From Flavobacteriales bacterium (lineage in GTDB: Bacteria; Bacteroidota; Bacteroidia; Flavobacteriales_D; Sanyastnellaceae): DNA of 43,808 nucleotides. The stretch is taken from the NCBI GenBank assembly GCA_020437755.1, contig JAGQVX010000013.1, positions 1-43,808 of the forward strand, read 5' to 3'. Under the pieces are notes generated by a model that saw only the letters and a program-made list of their open reading frames with translations, made no database searches and had not been told where the DNA came from. A program made the position numbers and the translations under genes. Of this stretch, positions 8,499 through 15,871 are shown piece by piece (within the stretch, counting starts at the first letter, position 1; every line of letters starts with the position of its first letter).

Positions 8499-10078
8499 CA
8501 ATTAACATCGTCGTCGGAACCTTTGGATTCAGGAACCTTGGAACCGTTGATTTTGATCTCTTCTCCATAACGGTACTTGACCGAATAGGTTTCAAGTCCA
8601 CTCTCATCTGAAAAGTCCCAATTTCCATGGCGCTCTCCACTGTTGTATTTACCCTCCTGCTTAATCGTGCCATTACGGTACTTCCACACATGCTTGCCCA
8701 CAGGTATTCCGGCTAAAAATTCTCCCTTGAACTGAATCTCTCCATTGTCGTAGGTGTGCACCCATTCACCGTTTTTCTCACCGTCGAGGTACGATCCTTC
8801 TTCCTTGTGGTCGTTTACGGTGTAAATCCACGGACCGGTTTTCAGACCATCAATGAATTCGCCTTTGATGATTTCAATTCCCTGATCGTCGTATTCCACC
8901 ATCAAGCCATCCTCCTTCCCTTTGCGGAATCGCTCTTCCCGAAGTAAAGCGCCATTCTCGTAGTACCAATTCCACGGACCGTGAGGCAGTCCATTTTTGT
9001 AGTTGCCTACTTGTTCCTTTTTACCCGTAACGAAGTAATAGACCCATTCGCCTTCCTTCAATCCGTTTAAAAAACTTCCTTCCGCCCGAATTTCTCCCGT
9101 GGGATAGTACAATTTCCAACTGCCCTGATAGTCACCCGACGGGTCCACAACCCCTTCACCTGTCTTCACGTTGTTCTCATAAACGTACGAATTGATGATT
9201 TCTCCACCTTGATCATATTCGCGAAACACACCCTGTTTCGTGCCGTTTTTGTAACTACCTACCATCTTGAGCTTGCCATTCTCGTAATACTCCTTGCGGA
9301 TATCAAGCATGATGGTTTCTTCGGCATCCTCTACCAATTCCCCACCGCGATAAACCTCAATTCGATCCAGTTCGCCTTTTTTGGTGTAGAACTTAAAAAT
9401 CCCATTACGAACGCCATTCGACCAAATTCCTTCCTCCCGCGTATTTCCATTGGGCCAAAACTCTATCCAATACCCCGTTCGCTGTCCCATTTTGTTCATT
9501 CGATTCACTTTCTCAATGCTTCGAATAAATCCATCATCGTAATTCAAAAAGGTGATGATCCTGCCATCTGTAGCGTATTCGTATCCTTTTCCGGATTCCT
9601 TGTTGTTGACAAACTGAACTTCACGGTACAATTCACCGCTCTCGTAGTAAAATCGGGCAGTTCCCTCACGCTTGTTGTTCGCATATGTGTACTCCTCAAT
9701 TCGATTTCCCTCCTTGGAATAAATCTGCTCCAATCCCTGCTTCACGCCTCCTGAATACGTAATTCGCGACTCCAGCAATCCATCTTCCCGGTAAAATGTC
9801 CACACGCTGTCCAGCTCAAAATGCTTTCTATTCCCCTCACTTTTCAGGGCGCCCGATTCAAAATACGTCTTCCAGTATCCATCCGGCTTTCCATCGACCA
9901 GGTTTCCTTCACTGCTCAATACGCCATTCGGATAAAAAAACTGATTATATCCATTGGGATTCACACCCGGCTGTGCCTGAATCTGAAAAAACCAAAACAG
10001 CGCTGAACACATACAAATGACCTTGTACACAGCTCTTCTAATTATTAATTCTCTTTTAAAAGAAATAGTAGTATTCAT
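8498..10078 (-). CDS. Exported MORN/YwqK-type repeat protein
   Basis: A 526-residue protein with an N-terminal signal segment (FWFFQIQAQ, probable cleavage after IQA). Most of the rest is about twenty tandem repeats of roughly 20-25 residues with the pattern YYENGxLxxEGxYKNGxxxGxW, the MORN-like repeat annotated as YwqK-family antitoxin repeats. The antitoxin label is a family name only; nothing here supports a toxin-antitoxin role. MORN repeats form an extended beta-hairpin array, usually a scaffold or binding surface. It is the first gene of the operon, and its stop codon overlaps the start of the PAS kinase by one base. That arrangement suggests a functional link with signalling, although this protein appears exported and the kinase cytoplasmic. 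The repeat part could alternatively be anchored at the periplasmic face of a membrane. Confidence 0.85.
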   Translation of the reverse strand: MNTTISFKRELIIRRAVYKVICMCSALFWFFQIQAQPGVNPNGYNQFFYPNGVLSSEGNLVDGKPDGYWKTYFESGALKSEGNRKHFELDSVWTFYREDGLLESRITYSGGVKQGLEQIYSKEGNRIEEYTYANNKREGTARFYYESGELYREVQFVNNKESGKGYEYATDGRIITFLNYDDGFIRSIEKVNRMNKMGQRTGYWIEFWPNGNTREEGIWSNGVRNGIFKFYTKKGELDRIEVYRGGELVEDAEETIMLDIRKEYYENGKLKMVGSYKNGTKQGVFREYDQGGEIINSYVYENNVKTGEGVVDPSGDYQGSWKLYYPTGEIRAEGSFLNGLKEGEWVYYFVTGKKEQVGNYKNGLPHGPWNWYYENGALLREERFRKGKEDGLMVEYDDQGIEIIKGEFIDGLKTGPWIYTVNDHKEEGSYLDGEKNGEWVHTYDNGEIQFKGEFLAGIPVGKHVWKYRNGTIKQEGKYNSGERHGNWDFSDESGLETYSVKYRYGEEIKINGSKVPESKGSDDDVN

Positions 10079-10415
10079 AGGGTTGTTAATACTGTGGGAA
10101 AAGGGCTTCTCTTTCGTTTGCTTTTATCACTTTCACACATTTTTCCCACTTTTATTCACGCTCTGTTAACATATAAGCGAGTTGATTTTAAAGCAATTCA
10201 CTCCGTTATGAACAGTTTTGAAAAATGATCCGGGCTCATAACAATTTCAAAAGGCAACGTGAACAAAACGGTAAATTCCTGTTCGCATTTTATCGGCAAT
10301 TGACAGCCTTAATTTTTGCTTTGTTCATAAAGTTAGCCAATGAAAGAAAATTTCGGCTTCGTCAAATAAAGTTTTCACCCTCTTGCTAACACGATTTCGT
10401 GTAATCCACCATTTC

Positions 10416-10444
10416 CCTGTTCATAAATGCAAACACCTGTTCAT
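10416..10444 (+). promoter_or_regulatory. Direct repeat CCTGTTCAT with 20-bp period, candidate LytTR-type operator
   Basis: CCTGTTCAT occurs at 10416-10424 and again at 10436-10444, exactly 20 bp start to start. LytTR regulators typically bind two 9-bp direct repeats about 20-22 bp apart, containing a GTT-N-[AG]-[TG] half; GTTCAT fits that half. Related copies are CCTGTTCGC at 10278-10286 and TTTGTTCAT at 10320-10328, 42 bp apart. Assigning the LytTR protein of this operon is inference. Confidence 0.4.
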
Positions 10445-10477
10445 TTCAATGATAACATTTTGGTATTCAATAGTTAA

Positions 10478-10516
10478 GCATTCGCCAAATGAGCAATTAT
10501 ACCATTTGGCGAATGC
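10478..10516. repeat. Perfect 14-bp inverted repeat made of two copies of the interspersed motif
   Basis: GCATTCGCCAAATG (10478-10491) and its exact reverse complement (10503-10516) are separated by 11 bases. The arms are copies of a motif found elsewhere in the window. The structure could form a strong hairpin upstream of rpiB. No T-run follows, so an ordinary intrinsic terminator is not obvious. Confidence 0.8.
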
Positions 10517-10603
10517 CATAACCATACCCACGCATATCATACCGTCAATAAGCCCTTCTTCCCTACTGTATAAAGGGAGCGTTTTACAGCCATGCAAAGG
10601 TTT

Positions 10604-10611
10604 TATATTTG
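10604..10611 (+). promoter_or_regulatory. Bacteroidota -7 box before rpiB
   Basis: TATATTTG matches TAnnTTTG exactly. It lies 21 bases before the preferred rpiB start (12 before an upstream in-frame ATG), predicting a very short leader. No clear -33 TTG is seen at the usual spacing. Confidence 0.4.
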
Positions 10612-10632
10612 CCGCATAACGAAATGAAAGGT

Positions 10633-11058
10633 ATGAAGTTAGCTATTGGCTCAGATCACGCCGGCTATGCCCTGAAAGAAGTGATCAAAAAGCACTTTTC
10701 TCAACACGATCTAAACGACTTTGGTACGCACTCGGAAGATAGTACAGACTATCCCGATTATGCTCATCCTACTGCTGAAGCGGTTGAGTCGGGCGATTGT
10801 GAATTGGGAATATTGATTTGTGGCTCGGCTAATGGAGTGTGCATGACTGCCAATAAACATGCGGGAATACGCGCAGCCCTGTGCTGGACTCCTGAAATTG
10901 CGGCTTTGGCTCGTCAGCATAACAATGCCAATATCGTTTGTATCCCGGCACGATTCGTGTCTGAAGAGGTCGCTCTTGAAATCGCAGAAACATTTCTGAA
11001 TACAGATTTTGAGGGTGGACGTCATGACCGAAGAGTTCAAAAAATTGCCTGTTCCTGA
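10633..11058 (+). CDS. rpiB: Ribose-5-phosphate isomerase B
   Basis: RpiB interconverts ribose 5-phosphate and ribulose 5-phosphate in the non-oxidative pentose phosphate pathway, in the cytosol. The protein begins MKLAIGSDHAGYALKE, the family signature, and is 141 residues long, close to the usual 145. The active-site stretch LGILICGSANGVCMTANK carries the catalytic Cys. GIRAALCW, RQHNNANIVCIPAR and FEGGRHDRRVQKI are also family-typical. I prefer ATG 10633 because it fits the family N-terminus; ATG 10624 adds three residues and is possible. The M28 peptidase gene starts 14 bases after the stop, so the two are probably co-transcribed. Confidence 0.94.
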   Translation: MKLAIGSDHAGYALKEVIKKHFSQHDLNDFGTHSEDSTDYPDYAHPTAEAVESGDCELGILICGSANGVCMTANKHAGIRAALCWTPEIAALARQHNNANIVCIPARFVSEEVALEIAETFLNTDFEGGRHDRRVQKIACS

Positions 11059-11072
11059 TTAAAAGAAACATC

Positions 11073-12662
11073 ATGAAGAAGATTCTTTCGCTTTGCTGCC
11101 TGGCAGTATGCTCTGTTGGCGCATTCGCGCAAATGGACAGTTTAGTAATGAAGTACGCGAACACCATTACTGCAGCTGACCTCGAAAAACACCTTACTAT
11201 TCTGGCCAGTGATGAATATGAGGGCCGTGAAACCGGTCTGCCGGGTCAAAAAAAGGCGGCTGAGTATATCAGCAACTATTTTGCTTCCCTGGGAATTGCT
11301 CCATGTGTGGATGGTTCGTATTACCAAGAGTTTCCGCTCAAGAGAATCAAATCACTGGGTAGTACTGCAACCGTAAATGGTAAGGATTGGACGTTTATGG
11401 ATGATTTTTTCTTCTTCCCGGGATTTGATCAAACGCAAGTTGCCGGTGAGGAGATTGTTTTTGTGGGATTTGGGATTGAAGATGAAAAGTACTCAGACTA
11501 CAAGAATTTAGATGAGGCGGATGTGCGAGGAAAAGTATTGATGGTGATAGAGGGTGAACCGTATGATAAATCGGGCAGATCCATTATCACCGGTACTGAA
11601 ACCATGTCGCAATGGAGCGGTGACTGGCGTGAGAAGCGGGAACTGGCTCAGCGAAAAGGTGCTGCGGGATTGATCGTTGTGAAGAGCGGTTATAAGACGT
11701 ACCTGAGCCGTGTGCGATACTATTTGGAGAATCCGGGTATGCGTCTGGCCTACGAGGAGCAACGTGGTGAAGAGGTGATTCCAACATTCTTTGTGAATAC
11801 AGATATGGCCGATGCACTATTGGCCAATTTCAAGTATTCAACAGATAAAGCCAAGGCACGTATTCTCAAGAAAGGCAAACCGGTTTCGGGATCTTTTCCA
11901 TGTTCTTTTCAGTTCACCATTGATCGGGATCAGGAGAATTTTACTGCTGAGAACGTTTTGGCCTTCATTCCGGGATCCGATGCGGCATTGCGACATGAAA
12001 TTGTAGTTGTCACAGCTCATTACGATCACGTGGGTGTTCAAAATGGTGAGGTGTACAATGGTGCCGACGATGATGGTTCAGGTACTGTTACTGCTCTTGA
12101 AATTGCCCAGGCATTTAAAATGGCGGCCGACCAGGGTAATGGTCCCCGCAGAAGTGTATTGGTGATGACTGTTTCGGGCGAAGAGAAAGGTCTGTTGGGT
12201 TCTGAGTGGTACGCCGAGTTTCCCATTTTTCCATTGGAGAACACGGTATGTGACCTGAATATCGATATGATTGGAAGAATAGACGATGACCATAAGGACA
12301 ATGAGAAGTATGTATATCTCATTGGATCGGATAAATTGAGTACCGAGTTGCACGCTATTTCAGAACAAGCCAATACCATTTATACCGGATTGGAACTGGA
12401 TTATACCTACAACAGTCCCGACGATCCCAATCGATTTTATTACCGCTCTGACCATTACAATTTTGCCAAGAACGAGATTCCGGTCATTTTCTACTTCAGC
12501 GGTGTTCATGAAGATTATCATCAGCCAGGCGACGATGTGGAGAAGATCATGTTTGAGAAAACAGCTGAGATCGGTAAACTCGTGTTTTGCACAGCCTGGG
12601 AAGTGGCCAATCGCGACAAAAAGCTAGTGGTAGATGTGGAAAACGAATTTCAGTCTAAATAG
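11073..12662 (+). CDS. Secreted M28-family zinc aminopeptidase with PA domain
   Basis: A 529-residue protein with a clear signal peptide (MKKILSLCCLAVCSVGAFA, then QMDS). Residues about 110-260 include a protease-associated (PA) insert (VRGKVLMVIEGEPYDKSG, then RKGAAGLIVVKSG). The peptidase core carries the expected zinc ligands and catalytic acid: H and D in VTAHYDHVG, D in NGADDDGSG, E in SGEEKGLLGS, D in NIDMIGR and H in YRSDHYNF. All co-catalytic zinc residues appear present, so it should be active, probably in the periplasm or outside the cell, releasing N-terminal amino acids from peptides. It follows rpiB by 14 bases, and its stop overlaps the convergent TlpA-like gene by 8 bases. Confidence 0.93.
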   Translation: MKKILSLCCLAVCSVGAFAQMDSLVMKYANTITAADLEKHLTILASDEYEGRETGLPGQKKAAEYISNYFASLGIAPCVDGSYYQEFPLKRIKSLGSTATVNGKDWTFMDDFFFFPGFDQTQVAGEEIVFVGFGIEDEKYSDYKNLDEADVRGKVLMVIEGEPYDKSGRSIITGTETMSQWSGDWREKRELAQRKGAAGLIVVKSGYKTYLSRVRYYLENPGMRLAYEEQRGEEVIPTFFVNTDMADALLANFKYSTDKAKARILKKGKPVSGSFPCSFQFTIDRDQENFTAENVLAFIPGSDAALRHEIVVVTAHYDHVGVQNGEVYNGADDDGSGTVTALEIAQAFKMAADQGNGPRRSVLVMTVSGEEKGLLGSEWYAEFPIFPLENTVCDLNIDMIGRIDDDHKDNEKYVYLIGSDKLSTELHAISEQANTIYTGLELDYTYNSPDDPNRFYYRSDHYNFAKNEIPVIFYFSGVHEDYHQPGDDVEKIMFEKTAEIGKLVFCTAWEVANRDKKLVVDVENEFQSK

Positions 12663-13893
12663 AAGCTAAAGGAGCTTCAGCCAACAGCATTTCAATAAAT
12701 CTGCGGGTGTCCTTGCAGTAGGTTTCATAGTACGATCCCGTGCCCGGACCATAAAATCCGGTGTGCACCTTGCGTATGGTACCATCCTTATCGATAAACA
12801 GCGAGGTAGGAAAGGAGATCACCTCATCGAGCATGGGGAATTTTGCCGAAGCTTCAGATTTGGATGCTTTACCCCCTAAATAAGGAGGGTAATTGATACC
12901 TATTTCGGCAAATTGCTTTTCAATGGACATTGCATTGACCGTAAAATCATCGCTTTTCTCAAAGGCAACAGGAATGATTTGCAATCCATGATTGCTGTAT
13001 GCATCACTGAGTTCTTTGTAGAACACGTTTTCATCATAACAATTGGGACACCAGGAACCGAAGATCTGAATAATAGTTACTTTACCTTTGAGCAAGTCAG
13101 GATTGATAACCATAGGATCTCCCGACATGGTGAGAACTTGAAATTCCAGGGGTTGGTCTTCGTGTACAACATGGGTCAGTGAATCCGGATGGGTGAGTTG
13201 ATATTGGCTGTTGCGCACGGCCACCCACGGTTCCTTCCAATGTTTTCCCGATCGAAACTCACCATTTACAATGCTGTCACCCCTCATTGTTCCGGTGAAT
13301 CCAAACAAATGAGAGCCGTCAAAACAACTCAAGAGAAGTTGATCATTGGCAAGTGTTCCTTGCAGATAACGATAATCACCGGTTTCCGTGAGGAAAGTTC
13401 CATGGACTTCACTCCCTTCATATTGAAAGAGTCCCACGGCTTTGTATTCGTCATCCGTTCCCGGACTAAACCATACTTCGTAGTGCTCCGTTTCTGTGTT
13501 GAGTGTGTTTGATGCAGGTTCTGAGCTGACATAGAATGCTTCAAACGGAATCTGATAATCTTGGCGGGCTTTATTGTTCCACATTCCAGTGAAGCGACTA
13601 TCATTAAGGAGAGTTCCGCTGAAATCACTGTTGAAGCGGGGCATGCTGAAAAATAGCGAATCACCCAGCAGGGAAATATCTGTTACCGGAATACGCTCAT
13701 CACTATTGACCCAGGTGATGGTTAATGCGCTATCTACTTCGAATCGGATAGGTATAAACGTATCGTCAACGGTCAAATTCATGCGCCAAGTGCCGGGTTT
13801 CAAAGGAAGTTGCGGCTGATTAGAAACTTCATTTGCCGGATGGCACGCTGCAAGGAAAGCCACCAGGAAGAGAAGTATGATGCGATCAGTCAT
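12655..13893 (-). CDS. TlpA-family thioredoxin-fold lipoprotein
   Basis: A 412-residue protein with a lipoprotein signal (LFLVAFLAAC, lipobox Cys at 17). Residues about 30-230 are a beta-rich region of the kind preceding TlpA domains in Bacteroidota. Residues about 245-405 form a TlpA/redoxin thioredoxin fold with active-site WCPNC (GSWCPNCYDENVFYKEL) and the cis-Pro region in EVISFPTSLFIDKDG. It is probably a membrane-anchored periplasmic thiol-disulfide oxidoreductase acting in disulfide reduction or cytochrome maturation; the partner is unknown. It is a single minus-strand gene whose 3' end overlaps the convergent M28 peptidase gene by 8 bases. Confidence 0.9.
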   Translation of the reverse strand: MTDRIILLFLVAFLAACHPANEVSNQPQLPLKPGTWRMNLTVDDTFIPIRFEVDSALTITWVNSDERIPVTDISLLGDSLFFSMPRFNSDFSGTLLNDSRFTGMWNNKARQDYQIPFEAFYVSSEPASNTLNTETEHYEVWFSPGTDDEYKAVGLFQYEGSEVHGTFLTETGDYRYLQGTLANDQLLLSCFDGSHLFGFTGTMRGDSIVNGEFRSGKHWKEPWVAVRNSQYQLTHPDSLTHVVHEDQPLEFQVLTMSGDPMVINPDLLKGKVTIIQIFGSWCPNCYDENVFYKELSDAYSNHGLQIIPVAFEKSDDFTVNAMSIEKQFAEIGINYPPYLGGKASKSEASAKFPMLDEVISFPTSLFIDKDGTIRKVHTGFYGPGTGSYYETYCKDTRRFIEMLLAEAPLASI

Positions 13894-14034
13894 CGAAAAG
13901 GTTTAGTTGAACGGCCCGCAATATGGGAGAAATTCGTGGCAGTCGCCAAATAAGGTTTCTCAATTATTGGAATGTTGCTTCATACAAGTGTATGTGTTAT
14001 CTAGTGTTAATGAAGGCTTGGGATGTACCCAAAT

Positions 14035-14064
14035 AAAAAAGTCCCGCGCAACGCAGGACTTTTT
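14035..14064 (-). terminator. Intrinsic terminator after the aldehyde dehydrogenase gene
   Basis: AAAAAGTCC at 14036-14044 pairs with GGACTTTTT at 14056-14064. An inner GCG/CGC stem encloses a CAA loop, with one C-A mismatch between the stems. It lies 20 bases past the ALDH stop and reads as hairpin plus U-tract on the minus strand; it could work in both directions. Confidence 0.85.
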
Positions 14065-14083
14065 CAGAGTATGATGAATTGGA

Positions 14084-15634
14084 TTAGAAGTCAAACTTAA
14101 TTCCCTGAGCCAATGGAAGGTCATGAGAATAATTGATGGTGTTGGTTTGACGGCGCATGTACACTTTCCAGGCGTCCGAACCAGATTCACGACCACCACC
14201 GGTTTCTTTCTCACCCCCGAAAGCTCCGCCAATTTCAGCACCACTGGTACCGATGTTGACATTGGCAATTCCGCAATCGCTACCGCCACAGCTTAAGAAT
14301 TGCTCAGCTTCGCGCATATTGGTGGTCATGATGGCTGAAGATAACCCTTGTTTTACGCCATTTTGCATGGCTATAGCTTCATCGAGGTCGGTGTATTTAA
14401 TGAGGTACAGGATGGGAGCAAATGTTTCAGCCTGTACAATAGCGAACTCGTTTTTCACTTCGGCAATACAAGGCTTTACGTAACAACCGCTTTCGTAGCC
14501 TTCTCCCTCAAGCACTCCACCTTCCACGATGAAAGATCCGCCTTGTTCTTTAACGGCTTCAATGGCCTTGAGATAGGTATTCACCGCATCGGTATCGATG
14601 AGCGGCCCAATATGGTTGTTTTGATCGAGTGGATTTCCAATACGCAGTTGACCATAAGCCGAAAGCAGTTGATCTTTAACCTGATTGTAAATGCTCTCAT
14701 GAATGATGAGTCGTCGGGTTGAAGTGCAACGTTGGCCACATGTTCCAACGGCACCAAACACCGCACCTATTGTGGTCATTTTGAGATCAGCGTTAGGTGT
14801 AACGATTATAGCATTGTTACCACCAAGTTCAAGCAATGATTTACCGAAGCGTTGCGCTACGGTAGCTCCTACAATTCGTCCCATGCGAGTAGATCCGGTA
14901 GCCGAAATAAGAGGAACACGTTCGTCGGTCGTCATCATTTCACCCACTTTGTAGTCGCCATTGACAATGCAAGAGATACCTTCAGGTAAGTCATTGTCTT
15001 CTAATACTTTGCGGAATATATTTTGACATGCTACCGAGCATAGAGGAGCTTTTTCCGATGCTTTCCATATGCAGGTATCACCACATACCCAGGCTAGTGC
15101 GGAGTTCCACGACCATACCGCAACGGGGAAATTGAATGCGGAAATAATTCCCACTACACCAAGCGGGTGATATTGTTCATACATACGGTGTCCCGGACGC
15201 TCGGAGTGCATGGTCAAACCGTATAGTTGTCGACTTAATCCAACGGCAAAGTCACAGATATCGATCATCTCCTGAACTTCACCCAAACCTTCCTGGTAGC
15301 TCTTTCCCATTTCGTAAGAAACGAGCATTCCAAGTGGTTCTTTGAGTTCTCGCAGTTGATTGCCAAACTGACGTACGATTTCTCCTCGCTTGGGAGCTGG
15401 CATATTGCGCCAGGTAGTGTATGCGTTTTGGGCAGTAGCTATGACCTGCTCATATTCTGCCGGAGTAGTTGTTGTTACTTTTCCAATGAGCTGACCATCT
15501 ACAGGTGAGAATGAAGAAATCAATTCTCCTTCTCCGCTGGTCTGTCGACCTGTACTTGTTCCGTGATTGATTTCGCCAATGCCCAATTGTTTGAACATGG
15601 TGCGTACATCTATAGCAGTTGCTGTTTCAGACAT
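14084..15634 (-). CDS. Aldehyde dehydrogenase, ALDH7-like (probable aminoadipate-semialdehyde / piperideine-6-carboxylate dehydrogenase)
   Basis: A 516-residue NAD(P)-dependent aldehyde dehydrogenase. It has the Rossmann-fold substrate segment (FNFPVAVWSWNSALAWVCGD, then WKASEKAPL), the general base Glu in LLELGGNNAII and the catalytic Cys in GTCGQRCTSTRRL. The combination GGNNA and GQRCTSTRR is characteristic of the ALDH7/antiquitin group, which oxidises alpha-aminoadipate semialdehyde during lysine breakdown. That substrate is inferred from family resemblance; no other lysine-catabolism gene lies beside it. It has its own promoter (TTG-19-TATTTTTG) and a good terminator, so it is probably monocistronic. 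Confidence 0.9.
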   Translation of the reverse strand: MSETATAIDVRTMFKQLGIGEINHGTSTGRQTSGEGELISSFSPVDGQLIGKVTTTTPAEYEQVIATAQNAYTTWRNMPAPKRGEIVRQFGNQLRELKEPLGMLVSYEMGKSYQEGLGEVQEMIDICDFAVGLSRQLYGLTMHSERPGHRMYEQYHPLGVVGIISAFNFPVAVWSWNSALAWVCGDTCIWKASEKAPLCSVACQNIFRKVLEDNDLPEGISCIVNGDYKVGEMMTTDERVPLISATGSTRMGRIVGATVAQRFGKSLLELGGNNAIIVTPNADLKMTTIGAVFGAVGTCGQRCTSTRRLIIHESIYNQVKDQLLSAYGQLRIGNPLDQNNHIGPLIDTDAVNTYLKAIEAVKEQGGSFIVEGGVLEGEGYESGCYVKPCIAEVKNEFAIVQAETFAPILYLIKYTDLDEAIAMQNGVKQGLSSAIMTTNMREAEQFLSCGGSDCGIANVNIGTSGAEIGGAFGGEKETGGGRESGSDAWKVYMRRQTNTINYSHDLPLAQGIKFDF

Positions 15635-15650
15635 GTTGAATTATTTTTTG

Positions 15651-15680
15651 CAAAAATACAATGTTATACGGGTAGTGCAA
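15651..15680 (-). promoter_or_regulatory. Bacteroidota-type promoter of the aldehyde dehydrogenase gene
   Basis: On the minus strand TATTTTTG (15658-15651) matches the -7 box TAnnTTTG exactly, and TTG (15680-15678) stands 19 bases upstream as the -33 element. The predicted transcript starts near 15644, about 10 bases before ATG 15634, giving a very short leader. This is the best-formed promoter in the window. Confidence 0.7.
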
Positions 15681-15855
15681 GGACCTGTGTCACAAACAAT
15701 GAAAAACTGACCGATTTTAAAGGGGTGTTATTGAAAAAAAAATAAGAATGGGTATATGAGCATGTTTTGGGTTGAGAAAGTGGATTTATGCCCTATTAAA
15801 ATGGGTTTTTATTTTTAATCGGTGGGGTTTGCATGTTTTTAGGGTTGAGGATAAT

Positions 15856-15871
15856 TGTTCCACGTGGAACA
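15856..15871. other. parS-type ParB-binding palindrome, site 2
   Basis: TGTTCCACGTGGAACA is a perfect 16-bp palindrome. It differs from the universal parS consensus TGTTTCACGTGAAACA by one symmetric change in each arm, a variant also reported as functional parS in Pseudomonas. It abuts the stop codon of mnmG, which begins at 15872. Together with the exact consensus at 17753 it brackets mnmG. Confidence 0.85.

Larger units (their letters stand above)
10079..10632. other. Divergent intergenic region with repeats and candidate operators
   Basis: About 550 bases without a gene, between the kinase operon (minus) and rpiB (plus). It holds an inverted pair of GCATTCGCCAAATG (10478-10491 and 10503-10516). 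It also holds a 9-bp direct repeat CCTGTTCAT at 10416-10424 and 10436-10444, and further TGTTCA/TGAACA hexamers near 10209, 10260 and 10322. Two interlocking inverted repeats lie at 10205-10252. A TATATTTG box precedes rpiB. I see no tRNA or known riboswitch. Confidence 0.6.

Noticed and set aside
8498..10078. Toxin-antitoxin interpretation of the YwqK-type repeat protein
   Set aside because: The antitoxin label comes from the family name. The protein has a signal peptide and sits in a signalling operon with no toxin gene.
15792..15815. CCC...GGG followed by a T-rich run as a terminator
   Set aside because: Only three consecutive pairs form before mismatches, so the stem is too weak; the T-rich run alone is not sufficient.
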